Below the pieces are notes generated by a model. It saw only the letters and a program-made list of their open reading frames with translations. It did no database searches and was not told the origin of the DNA. A DNA stretch of 64,000 nt, taken from positions 42,699 to 106,698 of the forward strand of contig NZ_CP043319.1 in assembly GCF_001984825.2 (NCBI RefSeq), in the 5' to 3' direction. Of this stretch, positions 32,434 through 42,437 are shown piece after piece. Position 1 is the first letter of the stretch. Each line of letters starts with the position of its first letter. A program made the translations under genes and the position numbers. This DNA comes from Enterobacter chengduensis (GTDB lineage: Bacteria; Pseudomonadota; Gammaproteobacteria; Enterobacterales; Enterobacteriaceae).

Positions 32434-33206
32434 TAGCGCAGGGTTCCTCCGGTTGTCACCACAGAGCGCGTGGCAGGATCAATCTGACGAATAGTGACTT
32501 TACCCAGCGTATCCCCCTCCCGGACTGACCAGGTACTGCCCTGCCATTTGATCCACGCCATTCCTGCTTCCAGCGACATGATTTTCATGCCTGCAACAGC
32601 ACTGGTTGTCTGCCGTTTTTGGGGCCGGGAAGCTGTTTTTGAGGCATCAGAGGTGCTTACGCGGGTTTCCAGAACAGCCAGCTTCTGTGTCAGCTCATTA
32701 AGCTGTGCACGCGTTTCTACTGCGTAAGCCTCATCCCTTTTGATAGCATCAGACAGGCGCGTAACGCTGTCTTTAAGCGACGTCAGAGAGTCATTTATCT
32801 TGCGGTCACGATCGTTCAGCTCGTCACGGATATCCGTCATCATGCTCGCCCTGTCGTCCTGAGCCATTGGCAGGGACGTATGTGCCGCCGGTTGCGCCGC
32901 GGCTGGCGAGACAGCCTGCTGCGGAACAGACTCAACCGTACTATGCTGTGCACCGTCGAGTGTATTTTCAACTTCACTGAAGCTGGTTTCAGACGGCGTA
33001 TTATTCGTCAATGACAGTGATGGACCGAACAGGTACCAGAGGCTGGCCACTGCCAGAAGCGTTATCCCGAGAAGCCACGGCAGAGAATAGCCAAACAGCA
33101 GGTCTCGCTTCCAGAAGGGCGGTTTCTCGCGAGGATCTGGCGCGCCAAAATCATCCTCGCTTTCCAGTGTTTCTTCTTCAGGCATATCAATTTTCTGGTT
33201 CATCAT
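32433..33206 (-). CDS. traP: TraP, inner-membrane transfer protein (IcmG/DotF-like)
   Basis: 257 residues with an acidic cytoplasmic N-terminus (EEETLESEDDFG), one membrane segment (about 36-58, LPWLLGITLLAVASLWYLFG), a coiled-coil (about 125-180, RDELNDRDRKINDSLTSLKDSVTRL) and a small C-terminal beta domain. This layout is that of IcmG/DotF. Start at 33206 behind GAGGAA; overlaps the end of traO by 20 bases. Confidence 0.88.
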   Translation of the reverse strand: MMNQKIDMPEEETLESEDDFGAPDPREKPPFWKRDLLFGYSLPWLLGITLLAVASLWYLFGPSLSLTNNTPSETSFSEVENTLDGAQHSTVESVPQQAVSPAAAQPAAHTSLPMAQDDRASMMTDIRDELNDRDRKINDSLTSLKDSVTRLSDAIKRDEAYAVETRAQLNELTQKLAVLETRVSTSDASKTASRPQKRQTTSAVAGMKIMSLEAGMAWIKWQGSTWSVREGDTLGKVTIRQIDPATRSVVTTGGTLR

Positions 33207-34494
33207 TGTTCCTCACGGGTACGGTATCGCCATACTGACGACGGATTTCAGCCTGGCGGCGCGCGATGGCTTCCTGCAGGCGGGTTTCGGTTTGCTGCTC
33301 TGCGGCAGCGGGTGCTGATAAGGTGCTATTGATTGCGGGACGAGCCGCTTTATTACTGCTGACAATGTCGTCAGAAGTAACCGAGTCAACGAAGAGAATG
33401 GAGATAACTTCTTTCTGCTTCACGGTGACCTGGCGGAACGGCTCACGGGCCATCTCCTGTTTGATGACTTCCGCCCCGGTCTGGGCTGTGCCGCCAACCA
33501 TTACACCAGCCACTGTGCTGCCATCAGGTTTACCCACTCGTCCGGTGACGGTACCGACACTGGACTGCATAACCTGAGTGTTAGCATCCTTGTACAGACC
33601 GCCAAGATCACCAAGACCTCCCAGTACAGCGGGCAGAACGATGTGTGTTCCCCATCGATGGTTAACATCGGAGGCCACAGAAGACATCAGGTTTTTCTCA
33701 CTCTGTGCGCTTGCATTGACGTTCAGCTCCATGCCGTTCCAACTCATACTGGTAAATCTGATATCCAGTCCATTGCCGGCAAGTTTTGCTGACGAACTGT
33801 GAAGTCTTGCGCCAGCCAGCGGCCCGGCAGGAATAACCGCAACAACCTCTGAGTTGGGGTTATCTGAATCCACGGCAGTCTCCATATAACCGGCCGCACG
33901 CGTAAGTGCGTGGATGAAGACCTGTGCACTCTCTGTTTCAGTTTTTGTCTCTGCCAGGTTTCTTGTGCCAGTCGCTGGCGATGTCTGCGTAACACTTGCC
34001 AGGGCAGTTGCCAGCACCGGTGCATCGCCGCCAGTCTGTGCGTCACTGATCCGCTTAAGCAGTTTTTGCAGTTGAGCCTGGCGCTTTTCGTTTGCCTGCT
34101 CTTCTCCGGCCGGGTTTTCCGCATGGCGTGATGCTGCTGGCGGCGGAGGTGGCAGGTCCACCGGTTTTGTTTCTGGCACCTTATCCGGAGGGGGTTCCGT
34201 GACTTCAAGGCCGACCGGGAGACTGGCGATGAAGGATGAATCGGTCCGTGCGGCTTCCTGCGCGCCTAAATCGTTTGAGGCTTTAAGCAGTTCACGGTAA
34301 CGCGGGCTCTCCGTCGTGGTGGTTACGGCACTTGAGGCCGTACCGTTAAGGTTGACGGCAGAATCTGTTCCTGAAGGGTCATGTGTCAGCCACGACATGG
34401 CCAGATAACCCGCGGTCACTAAAACCAGGGCACTAAATCCAATTATTGAAAAAAGTTTTTTGCCGTTCTTACCGGCATCCTGTTCTGCGCTCAT
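33187..34494 (-). CDS. traO: TraO, core-complex protein (DotG/IcmE C-terminal domain)
   Basis: 435 residues: membrane segment at about 15-35 (LFSIIGFSALVLVTAGYLA), a proline-rich linker (ETKPVDLPPPPPA near 115) and a C-terminal domain of the VirB10/DotG type (about 200-400). It spans from the inner to the outer membrane in the core complex together with TraN and TraH. The start shares bases with the traN stop (TAATG). Confidence 0.93.
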   Translation of the reverse strand: MSAEQDAGKNGKKLFSIIGFSALVLVTAGYLAMSWLTHDPSGTDSAVNLNGTASSAVTTTTESPRYRELLKASNDLGAQEAARTDSSFIASLPVGLEVTEPPPDKVPETKPVDLPPPPPAASRHAENPAGEEQANEKRQAQLQKLLKRISDAQTGGDAPVLATALASVTQTSPATGTRNLAETKTETESAQVFIHALTRAAGYMETAVDSDNPNSEVVAVIPAGPLAGARLHSSSAKLAGNGLDIRFTSMSWNGMELNVNASAQSEKNLMSSVASDVNHRWGTHIVLPAVLGGLGDLGGLYKDANTQVMQSSVGTVTGRVGKPDGSTVAGVMVGGTAQTGAEVIKQEMAREPFRQVTVKQKEVISILFVDSVTSDDIVSSNKAARPAINSTLSAPAAAEQQTETRLQEAIARRQAEIRRQYGDTVPVRNNDEPEN

Positions 34495-35474
34495 TACTGA
34501 AGCTCCGGCGTGACGTGAACGGATTTCCCGTTTACTGAGAAGGTCAGTAACGGGGTGACGGGGAGTTTCCAGAGATGCGTACCATCCGCTGAAGAGAGTG
34601 TCTGTTCAAACTCGTCGCGCAGCATTGCGCGGGAACGGACCATCAGATCATCACCGCTTTGCCAGATCGCAGTGTCAGGGACGTTGCCCTGGAATTTAAG
34701 GCGACGGGCATCTTCTGGTGGTGTGCCATCCAGAAAAGCCTGCAACGTGGCGCTGTGGAGTGCGATTTTATCGACGGGTACGCCCGGGGCTGCTGAGCCA
34801 GGACCCAGACGCGGGACGCGTAAATCCAGCCGACTGTCGATCTCCTGACTGGCAGTACGGGTGTCTGTCTCACCACTTGTCACATTGATCATGATTGGAA
34901 CATCAAGCCCTTTCAGATATACGGAAATATTCCCCGCAGCCCACGGGCGCAGTGGTGTTATGGCCAGCATGTTGGTTCCAGCATTGAACTTCACATCAAA
35001 ACTCTTCGGGCTGGCATTAATTGGCGGATCTGACTGTGGCCACGGTGCGCCATTGATGTCCGTCAGGGTGACGACGCTCTGGTTATTCATGGCCGTGCGT
35101 ACCAGCGGGATACTGGCGCCTGGAGAAAGATTGAGGGTTAATGAACTGATACGCGGAACCACGCTTATCATTGGGGCATTTACAGAACGCTCGTTGTCGG
35201 TCAGTCGAAGCCTCAATTCGCGTATCTCATCCGCTGACAGAGGCGAGTCTAAACCTGCTGCCTCATCTACCAGCGGCGAGCTTTGTTCCGGGGGCGGGAG
35301 CTCTCCACTAATCCGGGTTGCCGGTACACCTGTTGTTTGCGCTTCTGCCCCCTGAGGAGCGGCGGCAGTTGTTGCACCAGGCGTCCTGGCATCCTGCCAG
35401 CCAGTATTGTCAGCGGCGGCTACGAGGGCCGGACCACACAGCAGTAGTGTGGTCATGAGATAACGAAGTTTCAT
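34494..35474 (-). CDS. traN: TraN, core-complex protein (DotH/IcmK-like)
   Basis: 326 residues with a signal peptide (MKLRYLMTTLLLCGPALVAAADN). The C-terminal half (about 130-326) is beta-rich as in DotH/VirB9-like proteins. It forms the outer-membrane ring with lipoproteins TraH and TraI. Here TraN ends one base into the traO start codon. Confidence 0.93.
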   Translation of the reverse strand: MKLRYLMTTLLLCGPALVAAADNTGWQDARTPGATTAAAPQGAEAQTTGVPATRISGELPPPEQSSPLVDEAAGLDSPLSADEIRELRLRLTDNERSVNAPMISVVPRISSLTLNLSPGASIPLVRTAMNNQSVVTLTDINGAPWPQSDPPINASPKSFDVKFNAGTNMLAITPLRPWAAGNISVYLKGLDVPIMINVTSGETDTRTASQEIDSRLDLRVPRLGPGSAAPGVPVDKIALHSATLQAFLDGTPPEDARRLKFQGNVPDTAIWQSGDDLMVRSRAMLRDEFEQTLSSADGTHLWKLPVTPLLTFSVNGKSVHVTPELQ

Positions 35475-35484
35475 GGCGGGAGCC

Positions 35485-36186
35485 TCAGAGATTGCGGGGA
35501 GCGTTGCGTGAGATCATCTGGCGGATTTCCATCCCGACGGGTTTCTGTCGTGGATCTACGCGCTGGATGGTAATTTCGAAAACAAACGGTTGTTCAGGCT
35601 TGCTGGTCGTCTGCCCAACCAGGCGCAAACGTACCGGATACTGCATTGTCCAGAACCAGGTTCCGTCAGACAGACGCCCACGCCGGATGACGACACCAGC
35701 CCCTACGGAACCGGTAAGATTCATACGCTCGCGTTTCAGGGCATCGTAGATATTGGAGTTGGTTAGCGCCTGGATGTAACTGGCGTGTCCTGCTTCAGAG
35801 AACAGCGATGCTGTAGAGGATACCTGTTCACGATAATGAACGAAGTCCAGGTTAAAGGCCCGCATCAGAGCCTTGCTGCCAAAGGCGATGGCATCGTCCT
35901 GGCTCCATGCTGGTTCGGAAGTGGGAGCCAGGCGAACCAGGCGCCCACTGTCGGTGGCAAAGTAATCCCGTGGCTGTTGTATCAGAGCCCAGGTCAGGCC
36001 AGCATTGAGGATGATGCTGATAAGCAGGCCACTCCCCAGCAGGAGGTTACTCTTCATCAGCTCTGGTGCCATTTTCTGGCGTTTTTCTGCCGTTTTCATC
36101 ATGTTCACGGCGTTTTTCAGCGGATCCTCCGCAGGGGAGGGGGCCCGCCCCTTTGCAGGGGGGGCTGATTGTGTCTGTTTTGTCAT
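35485..36186 (-). CDS. traM: TraM, inner-membrane protein (DotI/IcmL-like)
   Basis: 233 residues: a cytoplasmic N-terminus, one membrane segment (about 47-69, NLLLGSGLLISIILNAGLTWALI) and a periplasmic NTF2/VirB8-like domain (about 95-225). This is the DotI form. It forms a partial complex in the inner membrane. Ten bases separate it from traN. Confidence 0.93.
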   Translation of the reverse strand: MTKQTQSAPPAKGRAPSPAEDPLKNAVNMMKTAEKRQKMAPELMKSNLLLGSGLLISIILNAGLTWALIQQPRDYFATDSGRLVRLAPTSEPAWSQDDAIAFGSKALMRAFNLDFVHYREQVSSTASLFSEAGHASYIQALTNSNIYDALKRERMNLTGSVGAGVVIRRGRLSDGTWFWTMQYPVRLRLVGQTTSKPEQPFVFEITIQRVDPRQKPVGMEIRQMISRNAPRNL

Positions 36187-36191
36187 AGGTT

Positions 36192-36542
36192 TCAGGAGTT
36201 GAAGTTTTTCCAGGGATCGATGTTGTCTGGGATCTGTTCGTTGACTTTATCCAGGGCCGCTTCGCAGACCTTATTTTCCAGTTGCGAAATGATTTCATCG
36301 AGCCCGGGGAATTGCGGCAGGGTCACCTTGACGTTCTTGATACGGGACAGACAGGACTGCAGGGAGGATGAGACATTGCTTTCGCGCTGTTCCCAGGCTG
36401 TTGCGGCCGCCCTGGCTCGCTCATAACCAGCCTGGCTACCCGCTTCAGCAGCACTTCCTGCTCGGCAGGTTGCCGCCGCAGCGGCGGCAGAAAAAAGCAT
36501 GAAGCCGGACAAAAGTCCGGCTTTAAGCATGTGATATCGCAT
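36192..36542 (-). CDS. traL: TraL, exported transfer protein
   Basis: 116 residues with a signal peptide (LLSGFMLFSAAAAAA, cleavage near residue 24). Three cysteines in the mature part (ATCRAG, QSCLSR, NKVCEAA). Position between the sog primase gene and traM and the size fit R64 TraL. Function unknown beyond being part of the transfer operon. Confidence 0.83.
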   Translation of the reverse strand: MRYHMLKAGLLSGFMLFSAAAAAATCRAGSAAEAGSQAGYERARAAATAWEQRESNVSSSLQSCLSRIKNVKVTLPQFPGLDEIISQLENKVCEAALDKVNEQIPDNIDPWKNFNS

Positions 36543-36559
36543 TCTCTCTCCTTATCGGC

Positions 36560-39500
36560 TTAGCGGCCGGGGCTGTGGGAGTGTTCCTGATGAAGCGCTT
36601 TTTCCTGTCTGCCCTCCGGCTTTCGGGCGTCATCCCATTGTTTCCAGGTCTGTTCAAAACCGAGGCGCTGGAACAAGGTATCTGCCTGTTTTTCCGGTGT
36701 GTAGAGCCGGGCGGGAAGCGGTGTATCCTCTTCCCGACCTTTCAGGTGGAACGTCATCAGCTGAGGTGCGGCACGGGTGGTGCCGTCGGGTTCGAAATTC
36801 ACCGCCTGTCCGTAGCCTACAAAGCGGGGACCGTCATCGGTGATGGCATTAATAACCAGCTGACTGTTGTCTGTGGTTGGCGTGGCCAGTGCCGGATACA
36901 GCGTGCCATCCAGACGAACCATCCCCTGCAGGTGTTCCCCCGCAGACTGGACAAGCAGCAGATCTAACTGGTTTGACTGTGTGTCCATAGAGGCCATGAC
37001 GGGTACCAGCCTGTCTGGTGCTTCCGTGGACGGTGGCGAAATGCTGGCCGCGGCTACCGGTGACTTTACAGGATGCCTGTCTTCGCCCAGATAAAACTGA
37101 CGCTCTTCCAGGCGAGGTGGCAGCTTCAGGTCTGTGGTGTACTCAGGCCAAGCCTGTCGGATTTGCTGTGTGAGGCGGCCAAACGTATCGACCGGGAAAG
37201 CCTGAAGAGGCTGTCCCTGCTCCGGTCGATCATGTGCCACGGCAAGACCTGTTGAGGCGGACGTCAATGACCAGTTATTTTTTACGCGCTCTTTTTCCTC
37301 ACCAGGTACCTGCCAGCTGTCACGGGAATTGAGCGTCAGCGTGACCACATCGCCGGTTTTGTGGTGCGCGATCAACTCCCGTAAATCCTGCCCCCAGTAG
37401 GTATGACTTCCACCGCGGTTCTGTAGCTCGATAAAGAAGCTCTTGCCCTTTTGCTCTTTATTTTCGTACATCGCTTCACCAAAGTTCTTGAGGACCGCCG
37501 TGACGCTCTGGCCTGGTTTCAGTGCAGAGGGGGCGGGCTCAGCGGGCATATCAGGGACCCGGATGCTGTCGGCCTGCTTAGGCGCTACAGGCTCTGTTGA
37601 GGGTGAAACGGCAGGCTGCTTTGCGGCAGTTGCCTGTGCTGACGGCGTGGGTGATACGGGGGGCACGGGTATGCCCGGAGCGTCAGGGGTAACAGCTTCG
37701 GGGGCGGCTGTTGCCGGTGACACTGGCGATGCGGCATCAGGTGATGGAGTCTGTCGGTTCAGATCCGGCGTAGGAATATGTGTTGTGACTGAATCCCTGG
37801 TTGCCCCAAACTGTTGCCGCATAGTCTCAAGCTGCGCGCGCTGCGCAGGCAGCTTCATTCGGATATCGAGGTCATATTCAATAATGAGCCGCATGGCCTG
37901 CTCTTTAAACTGCGTACTGCCGGTGAGCTCCACCACACCGCCGTAATAGCGTGATGCCACGGCCAGCGCGGCGAGCACCTTGCGCTTGTCCTCACTCGCA
38001 CCGTTACACATTTCGAGACGGTTGCCGAGATCGTGAAACGCATCTTCCCCGTCGAGACGGTAAAGCACCTTATTGTCACGCTGTTCTTCCGTTGACAGGG
38101 CTTTAATGATTTCATCGAGATCTTCTCGCTGAAGCGGTTCCGGCCTTCGCGGTCCGTAGACAAGCCCATCCGCTTCATGCATCTCACTCTCTGCCGTTTC
38201 CTTCCTGCCCGGGGAGGGCTCTGACGTGTTTGGATCCACATCGGCAGTTTGCGTCTGCTCCTGTTTTTGCCCGGTTGATGTTGCTCCGGGGGACTGTGGA
38301 GGGATTGGTAATTCAGGAACGATCGGCTCCGGAGACTCAGCGTCTGTTTCATGTGACGCAGCCTCAGGCTTCAGGGTTTGTTTGCCCGTTTCTGACAGTT
38401 CATGGTCTGTCTGTCGTTCCTGAGCAGGCATATGGGGAATGTCATCAGACTGACTGTTCACCCATTCAGCAAATTGTGGGTCGTCCATCTGCGCGCGTAT
38501 GTCTGCATAATCATCGAGGCCAGGGACCGGTATATTCGATCCTGATTCGATGGCACTATGACTACGCTGACCGGCATCCGCAGAAGATGTCGCGATCGTC
38601 ACGTCCGTGGTGCTCTGCGTATCAGGAATTAAAACATCAGCGTCTCGCAGGGACGTGGGGGCGGGTTCATCGTGTTCAGCCTTATTCTCAACCGGTGCCG
38701 CACTGATACTGGCTTCATCGGGCGGCATCACCGCTGCCGGAGAGATTATTTCAGGTTCAGGCGGGGCGGGAGGCGCTGGGTTTACTGACTCATCCTGCCT
38801 GTGGCTTTCAGACGGAATAACGACAGGTTCATCCGGGGCAATCGAAGACTGGCCGGATTCCTGACTTTCCAGATTTTCCATTTTTGGGTCCTGTTGTGAG
38901 AGAAATTGTGCATCGTTGGGTGCGTAGTCTGTCCGGATATCGATGCCGGCAGACCTGAGGCGGTCGCTGATGTGCTCACGGAAGGCTTCTCTGCCCCTGC
39001 TGATATCGAGATCGTTGAAGTCCGTCAGCAAGCGTGCTTTTTCTTCTTCGGTGAAATCAGGGGCGATGACTCTGCCGCCCGTGAGTTCTGCCGCTTTCTC
39101 AGCGCTCAGGATGCCCTTATTTTCAGGTTGTCCTGTCTGCGCATTCTTCAGCTGATGATCATTGTCTGCACAGAAAATAAAAGGACTGTCAGGCCAAACG
39201 GCACGAGCATTCTGGCCAACGGCAATCATGTTTCCCGCATCAACCGTCATCAGTACCGGCAGACCTGATGCCTCATGCAGAGAGGCTGCTGTGGCATATC
39301 CTTCAGCAAACAGCAAAGGCAGGCCATTCTGTGGCGTCCCCAGTGCAAACCAGTTACCTGTTTTTTCACTGTCTTTAAGGATGCGGGCGTCTTTTCCGCC
39401 GGTGAGCGGAATACGCTGGTAAGAGCGTATGTCGCCATGCGCATTGCTGAAGGGGATCACAAGTTCTTGCTTATCGTTGATTCTTATACCCGGCGCAGCC

Positions 39501-40102
39501 TCCACACCCTTACGGGTCAGATAGGCGTTCGTTGTAGCCTGCGGGTAGCGGTCAACATATCGGGCGGCGTACTCCGCCTGCCGGTTGTACTGTTGCTCCA
39601 GAGCACGGGCATTGTCTTCACGCGTTTGCTGGGCGTGTGCACGGAGATGAAGACGCGCAAGCGGATCCATCTCGCCACCACCTGAAAACACCCACTGCGT
39701 CGGTTTAGCGTCGGCGCTGCGATAATCGCGGTACCATCCGGCAGGGCGCCCGTCCAGGTAAGCCTTGTAAGCTCCGCTTTTCGAACCTTTCTTGTCCTGT
39801 TTCGTCGGTACGCGCTGAAGGCTTCCATCCATCACGGGGAGCCCCTTAACTAGCAGCCCTGCTTCTTCAAGTTTTTGAGCAAACTCTGTTACCGGATCGT
39901 CCGCATTCATCGACAGTTCATGGGGGCGGGGCATCCATCGCTCGAACCTGGTCAGGTCGGCTCCTGGTCGGGCATACCAGAGGCGGTGCTCATCGTCCCA
40001 TTTAAGGGCTTTCTGCCCATCGCTGAGACGCGGGTGGGCGTTGATGGCGTCGTCCTTCTCTTCGTGAGGTACGGCAAGCCATACGCGGTGACTTTTTTGC
40101 AT
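36560..40102 (-). CDS. sogL: Conjugative DNA primase SogL
   Basis: 1180 residues from ATG 40102 (AGGA eight bases upstream; a GTG two codons earlier is too close to it). Residues about 200-390 hold a TOPRIM primase module: RKGVEAAPGIRINDKQELVIPF, then LLFAEGYATAASLHEA with the acidic EGYATA motif and FICADND. A long proline- and glutamate-rich linker (about 400-800) precedes a C-terminal domain. Sog makes primers on the transferred strand and is itself moved to the recipient. A shorter product (SogS) from an internal start is made in R64; I cannot identify its start here with certainty. Confidence 0.92.
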   Translation of the reverse strand: MQKSHRVWLAVPHEEKDDAINAHPRLSDGQKALKWDDEHRLWYARPGADLTRFERWMPRPHELSMNADDPVTEFAQKLEEAGLLVKGLPVMDGSLQRVPTKQDKKGSKSGAYKAYLDGRPAGWYRDYRSADAKPTQWVFSGGGEMDPLARLHLRAHAQQTREDNARALEQQYNRQAEYAARYVDRYPQATTNAYLTRKGVEAAPGIRINDKQELVIPFSNAHGDIRSYQRIPLTGGKDARILKDSEKTGNWFALGTPQNGLPLLFAEGYATAASLHEASGLPVLMTVDAGNMIAVGQNARAVWPDSPFIFCADNDHQLKNAQTGQPENKGILSAEKAAELTGGRVIAPDFTEEEKARLLTDFNDLDISRGREAFREHISDRLRSAGIDIRTDYAPNDAQFLSQQDPKMENLESQESGQSSIAPDEPVVIPSESHRQDESVNPAPPAPPEPEIISPAAVMPPDEASISAAPVENKAEHDEPAPTSLRDADVLIPDTQSTTDVTIATSSADAGQRSHSAIESGSNIPVPGLDDYADIRAQMDDPQFAEWVNSQSDDIPHMPAQERQTDHELSETGKQTLKPEAASHETDAESPEPIVPELPIPPQSPGATSTGQKQEQTQTADVDPNTSEPSPGRKETAESEMHEADGLVYGPRRPEPLQREDLDEIIKALSTEEQRDNKVLYRLDGEDAFHDLGNRLEMCNGASEDKRKVLAALAVASRYYGGVVELTGSTQFKEQAMRLIIEYDLDIRMKLPAQRAQLETMRQQFGATRDSVTTHIPTPDLNRQTPSPDAASPVSPATAAPEAVTPDAPGIPVPPVSPTPSAQATAAKQPAVSPSTEPVAPKQADSIRVPDMPAEPAPSALKPGQSVTAVLKNFGEAMYENKEQKGKSFFIELQNRGGSHTYWGQDLRELIAHHKTGDVVTLTLNSRDSWQVPGEEKERVKNNWSLTSASTGLAVAHDRPEQGQPLQAFPVDTFGRLTQQIRQAWPEYTTDLKLPPRLEERQFYLGEDRHPVKSPVAAASISPPSTEAPDRLVPVMASMDTQSNQLDLLLVQSAGEHLQGMVRLDGTLYPALATPTTDNSQLVINAITDDGPRFVGYGQAVNFEPDGTTRAAPQLMTFHLKGREEDTPLPARLYTPEKQADTLFQRLGFEQTWKQWDDARKPEGRQEKALHQEHSHSPGR

Positions 40103-40173
40103 GGTCACATTCCTGGAAGATATTGAGGGAGTAGCGCGGGAGCGCTATGGGGAACGAACGGGTTACATCGGGT

Positions 40174-40461
40174 TCAGAGACCAGTCCAGTCTCGTGGTTT
40201 TTCAACAAAATGCCGGTACCACCAGGGGCGACCGGAGGCAATCTTTCCCCTGAAGGTACTTATTACGCGCAGGCAGATAGCCCGTACACTCCAGCCAAAG
40301 AAATTCAGGGCAACAAAGAATCCCAGAATGGCGGAACAGATATACAGCGTCTTCATGGACGGCCAGCGAAACCAGACCAGATACAGCAAAAGGAACGGCA
40401 GCGGGATACCAAAAAAGGTGACAGGCGGTGTGGCATAGCGCCAGAATCCTTCTCGTTTCAA
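40174..40461 (-). CDS. traK: TraK, small membrane protein (IcmT-like)
   Basis: 95 residues with two adjacent membrane segments (about 12-30 and 36-56) and a basic C-terminus. It starts inside the end of traJ (ATGA overlap) and is of the size and layout of IcmT. Confidence 0.88.
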   Translation of the reverse strand: MKREGFWRYATPPVTFFGIPLPFLLLYLVWFRWPSMKTLYICSAILGFFVALNFFGWSVRAICLRVISTFRGKIASGRPWWYRHFVEKPRDWTGL

Positions 40462-41618
40462 TGTCTAAGCTCCTGTGTCGGTAGGTAGAGTGCCGCTTCG
40501 TGTCTGTCTATATCACCCGTTACGTAACCTTCACGCACTTGATCGATAATGCGCCTTTTCTCCAGTCTCAGGATGTTATCGATGTGGGCCGGCCACTTCT
40601 CTGACGGGAGATTCTGTAGTGCATCGCGTAGCTCATCGTCGAAGACGATGTATTCCCGGAGAGCCCGGCGTTTGCCGTCTGTCGTTCTGACAAGTACCTG
40701 GACTACGATAAACCGTAACATCCCAAGCATCTCCCAGGCGCGTGCATCACGAATCTGAGGCGGAAACAGACCAAGCAGTCGGTTCAGGGTTTCACCTGGT
40801 GATTTAGAGTGCAGTGTACCGATGGTTAAATGTCCGCTTTCACCAGCCTGGACAGAAGCCTCTGCTGTTTCCGTGTCACGAATTTCCCCGATACCGATGA
40901 CCTCCGGGTTTCGGCGCATTGCGGAGCGAAGCCCATCTGCAAAACTTGCGACGTCACGTCTTACCTGAGCCTGATGCGGCGGCAGAAGGTCGTCGGGGCG
41001 GCCGAGAATGTACTCTACTGGATCTTCGTAGGTCACAATTTTGCGATCGGGCTGTGTGTCCTGGCAGTGGCGATACAACGACGCCTGCAACGTTGATTTA
41101 CCCGAACCCGTTTCACCGCAAATAAGACCCAGCCCGGTTTTTGGCAGCATTGCCGCCGCCAGATCGGGCTCGATACCCAGCTTCAGAAAATCGGGAATGA
41201 TGTGGGGGATCACACGCAGAGTGACGGAGAGAGCCTTTTCTTCCCGGGCAGATGTCCCCTGGATGATGTGCGCGCGTAGCCGCACGCGTTCCCCCCTTTC
41301 CAGGCCATATCGCCCATGCATGTCGCCGTCGATTTGAATGGCTCTGTCCAGCGGTCTTCCACCCTGCACTCGGGGGCGCACTTCTGGCCCCAGCAGGTCG
41401 TCAAGCATATTTCCCAGCATGATATTCGGCAGTATGGTGTCTGAGACTCTCTCACGTCGGCCATAACGACTCACTGAAACTGGTGAGCCGCCAACCAGAT
41501 CCACATCACTGACTCCATGTGCCGAACACCAGGCAAAAAATGTCCTGAACTCGTCGGCGGTATAGGCACCGCTGAACGGGAAAAGCCCGAACGAGTCAGG
41601 GATAGCTGATATGTTCAC
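40458..41618 (-). CDS. traJ: TraJ secretion ATPase (DotB-like, VirB11 family)
   Basis: 386 residues. Walker A CGETGSGKSTLQ near residue 168, an Asp-box (YEDPVEY) near 200, Walker B region (VIGIGEIRD) near 240 and the histidine box (GHLTIGTLHSKS) near 265. It is a hexameric ATPase acting at the cytoplasmic base of the type IVB channel. Thirteen bases separate it from traI. Confidence 0.96.
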   Translation of the reverse strand: MNISAIPDSFGLFPFSGAYTADEFRTFFAWCSAHGVSDVDLVGGSPVSVSRYGRRERVSDTILPNIMLGNMLDDLLGPEVRPRVQGGRPLDRAIQIDGDMHGRYGLERGERVRLRAHIIQGTSAREEKALSVTLRVIPHIIPDFLKLGIEPDLAAAMLPKTGLGLICGETGSGKSTLQASLYRHCQDTQPDRKIVTYEDPVEYILGRPDDLLPPHQAQVRRDVASFADGLRSAMRRNPEVIGIGEIRDTETAEASVQAGESGHLTIGTLHSKSPGETLNRLLGLFPPQIRDARAWEMLGMLRFIVVQVLVRTTDGKRRALREYIVFDDELRDALQNLPSEKWPAHIDNILRLEKRRIIDQVREGYVTGDIDRHEAALYLPTQELRH

Positions 41619-41630
41619 GAGGAAAACTCC

Positions 41631-42437
41631 TTACTGGATGGTAACGGACGGGCGCCAGCGTGATTTCTGTAGCTCAAACGATGCATGTGATTTGAGTCGG
41701 CGAACACGATCGCCGGTAACGAGCTTCTGACCACTGCCAGTAACAGTCTGCTGCTGCTCGGTGACTTCCGGCCGGGAAATCATGCCCCGTCGCCAGAGCA
41801 GGGAATAAAGCATCATGCCGCGATAGTCCCGGGTGAGTTGATTCATGCTGGCCTCAAAGGTCAGATCGGCATTTTCGCGACCTTCCTGCCAGCCTTTTTT
41901 CAGTGCGTCTTCCCAGACCTTTCTCTGGGCGCTGTCTTCCGGCACAACCAGACCTTCTGTGCCAGGGGTTGCCGTGGTGGCCAGACCGCGTAGTAACCAG
42001 CTGCGCCAGCTGGGCGGGTTACTGACGAATCGCTCCGGTCGGATGATGGTCCAGACTTTTGAGGCTGTGCGAATTTGATCAGGAGTGATGTGTGCTACGT
42101 CCTGCGCTTCATCAATAACCGGAGGAAGCCAGCCTTCAGGGCTGATAAGTGGACGGAAATCGTAAAGGGCATTGAGGGTGGATTCGCGGGCGTTGAGTGC
42201 CTGGGTTAACTCCCATGCCCGCTGGGATTTTCCTCCCCGGAATCCCAGTGTTCTGCCAGCATCAGTAAGCATTTGCCAGCGCGTTTCGGACAGACCTTCT
42301 GGTCTTTGTCGCTCCGGGTTGAGCCAGGCCTGCATATCCGGAGGTGGTGCCCCTGTATCTGTCGGTGAAGCCGGCCGCTCTCCTGCACACCCAGTCAGGA
42401 GCAGAGCAGGGAATAGTAACAAGAGAAAGCATTTCAT
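41631..42437 (-). CDS. traI: TraI lipoprotein (DotC-like)
   Basis: 268 residues from ATG 42437, which overlaps the traH stop by four bases; the frame extends further upstream but would lose the lipoprotein signal. Lipobox LLTGC (MKCFLLLLFPALLLTGCAGE). DotC counterpart, an outer-membrane lipoprotein needed to place TraN in the outer membrane. Confidence 0.93.
   Translation of the reverse strand: MKCFLLLLFPALLLTGCAGERPASPTDTGAPPPDMQAWLNPERQRPEGLSETRWQMLTDAGRTLGFRGGKSQRAWELTQALNARESTLNALYDFRPLISPEGWLPPVIDEAQDVAHITPDQIRTASKVWTIIRPERFVSNPPSWRSWLLRGLATTATPGTEGLVVPEDSAQRKVWEDALKKGWQEGRENADLTFEASMNQLTRDYRGMMLYSLLWRRGMISRPEVTEQQQTVTGSGQKLVTGDRVRRLKSHASFELQKSRWRPSVTIQ

Noticed and set aside
35785..36168. 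Plus-strand frames opposite traM and other tra genes
   Set aside because: They are shadows of the minus-strand transfer genes, without ribosome sites or recognisable domains.
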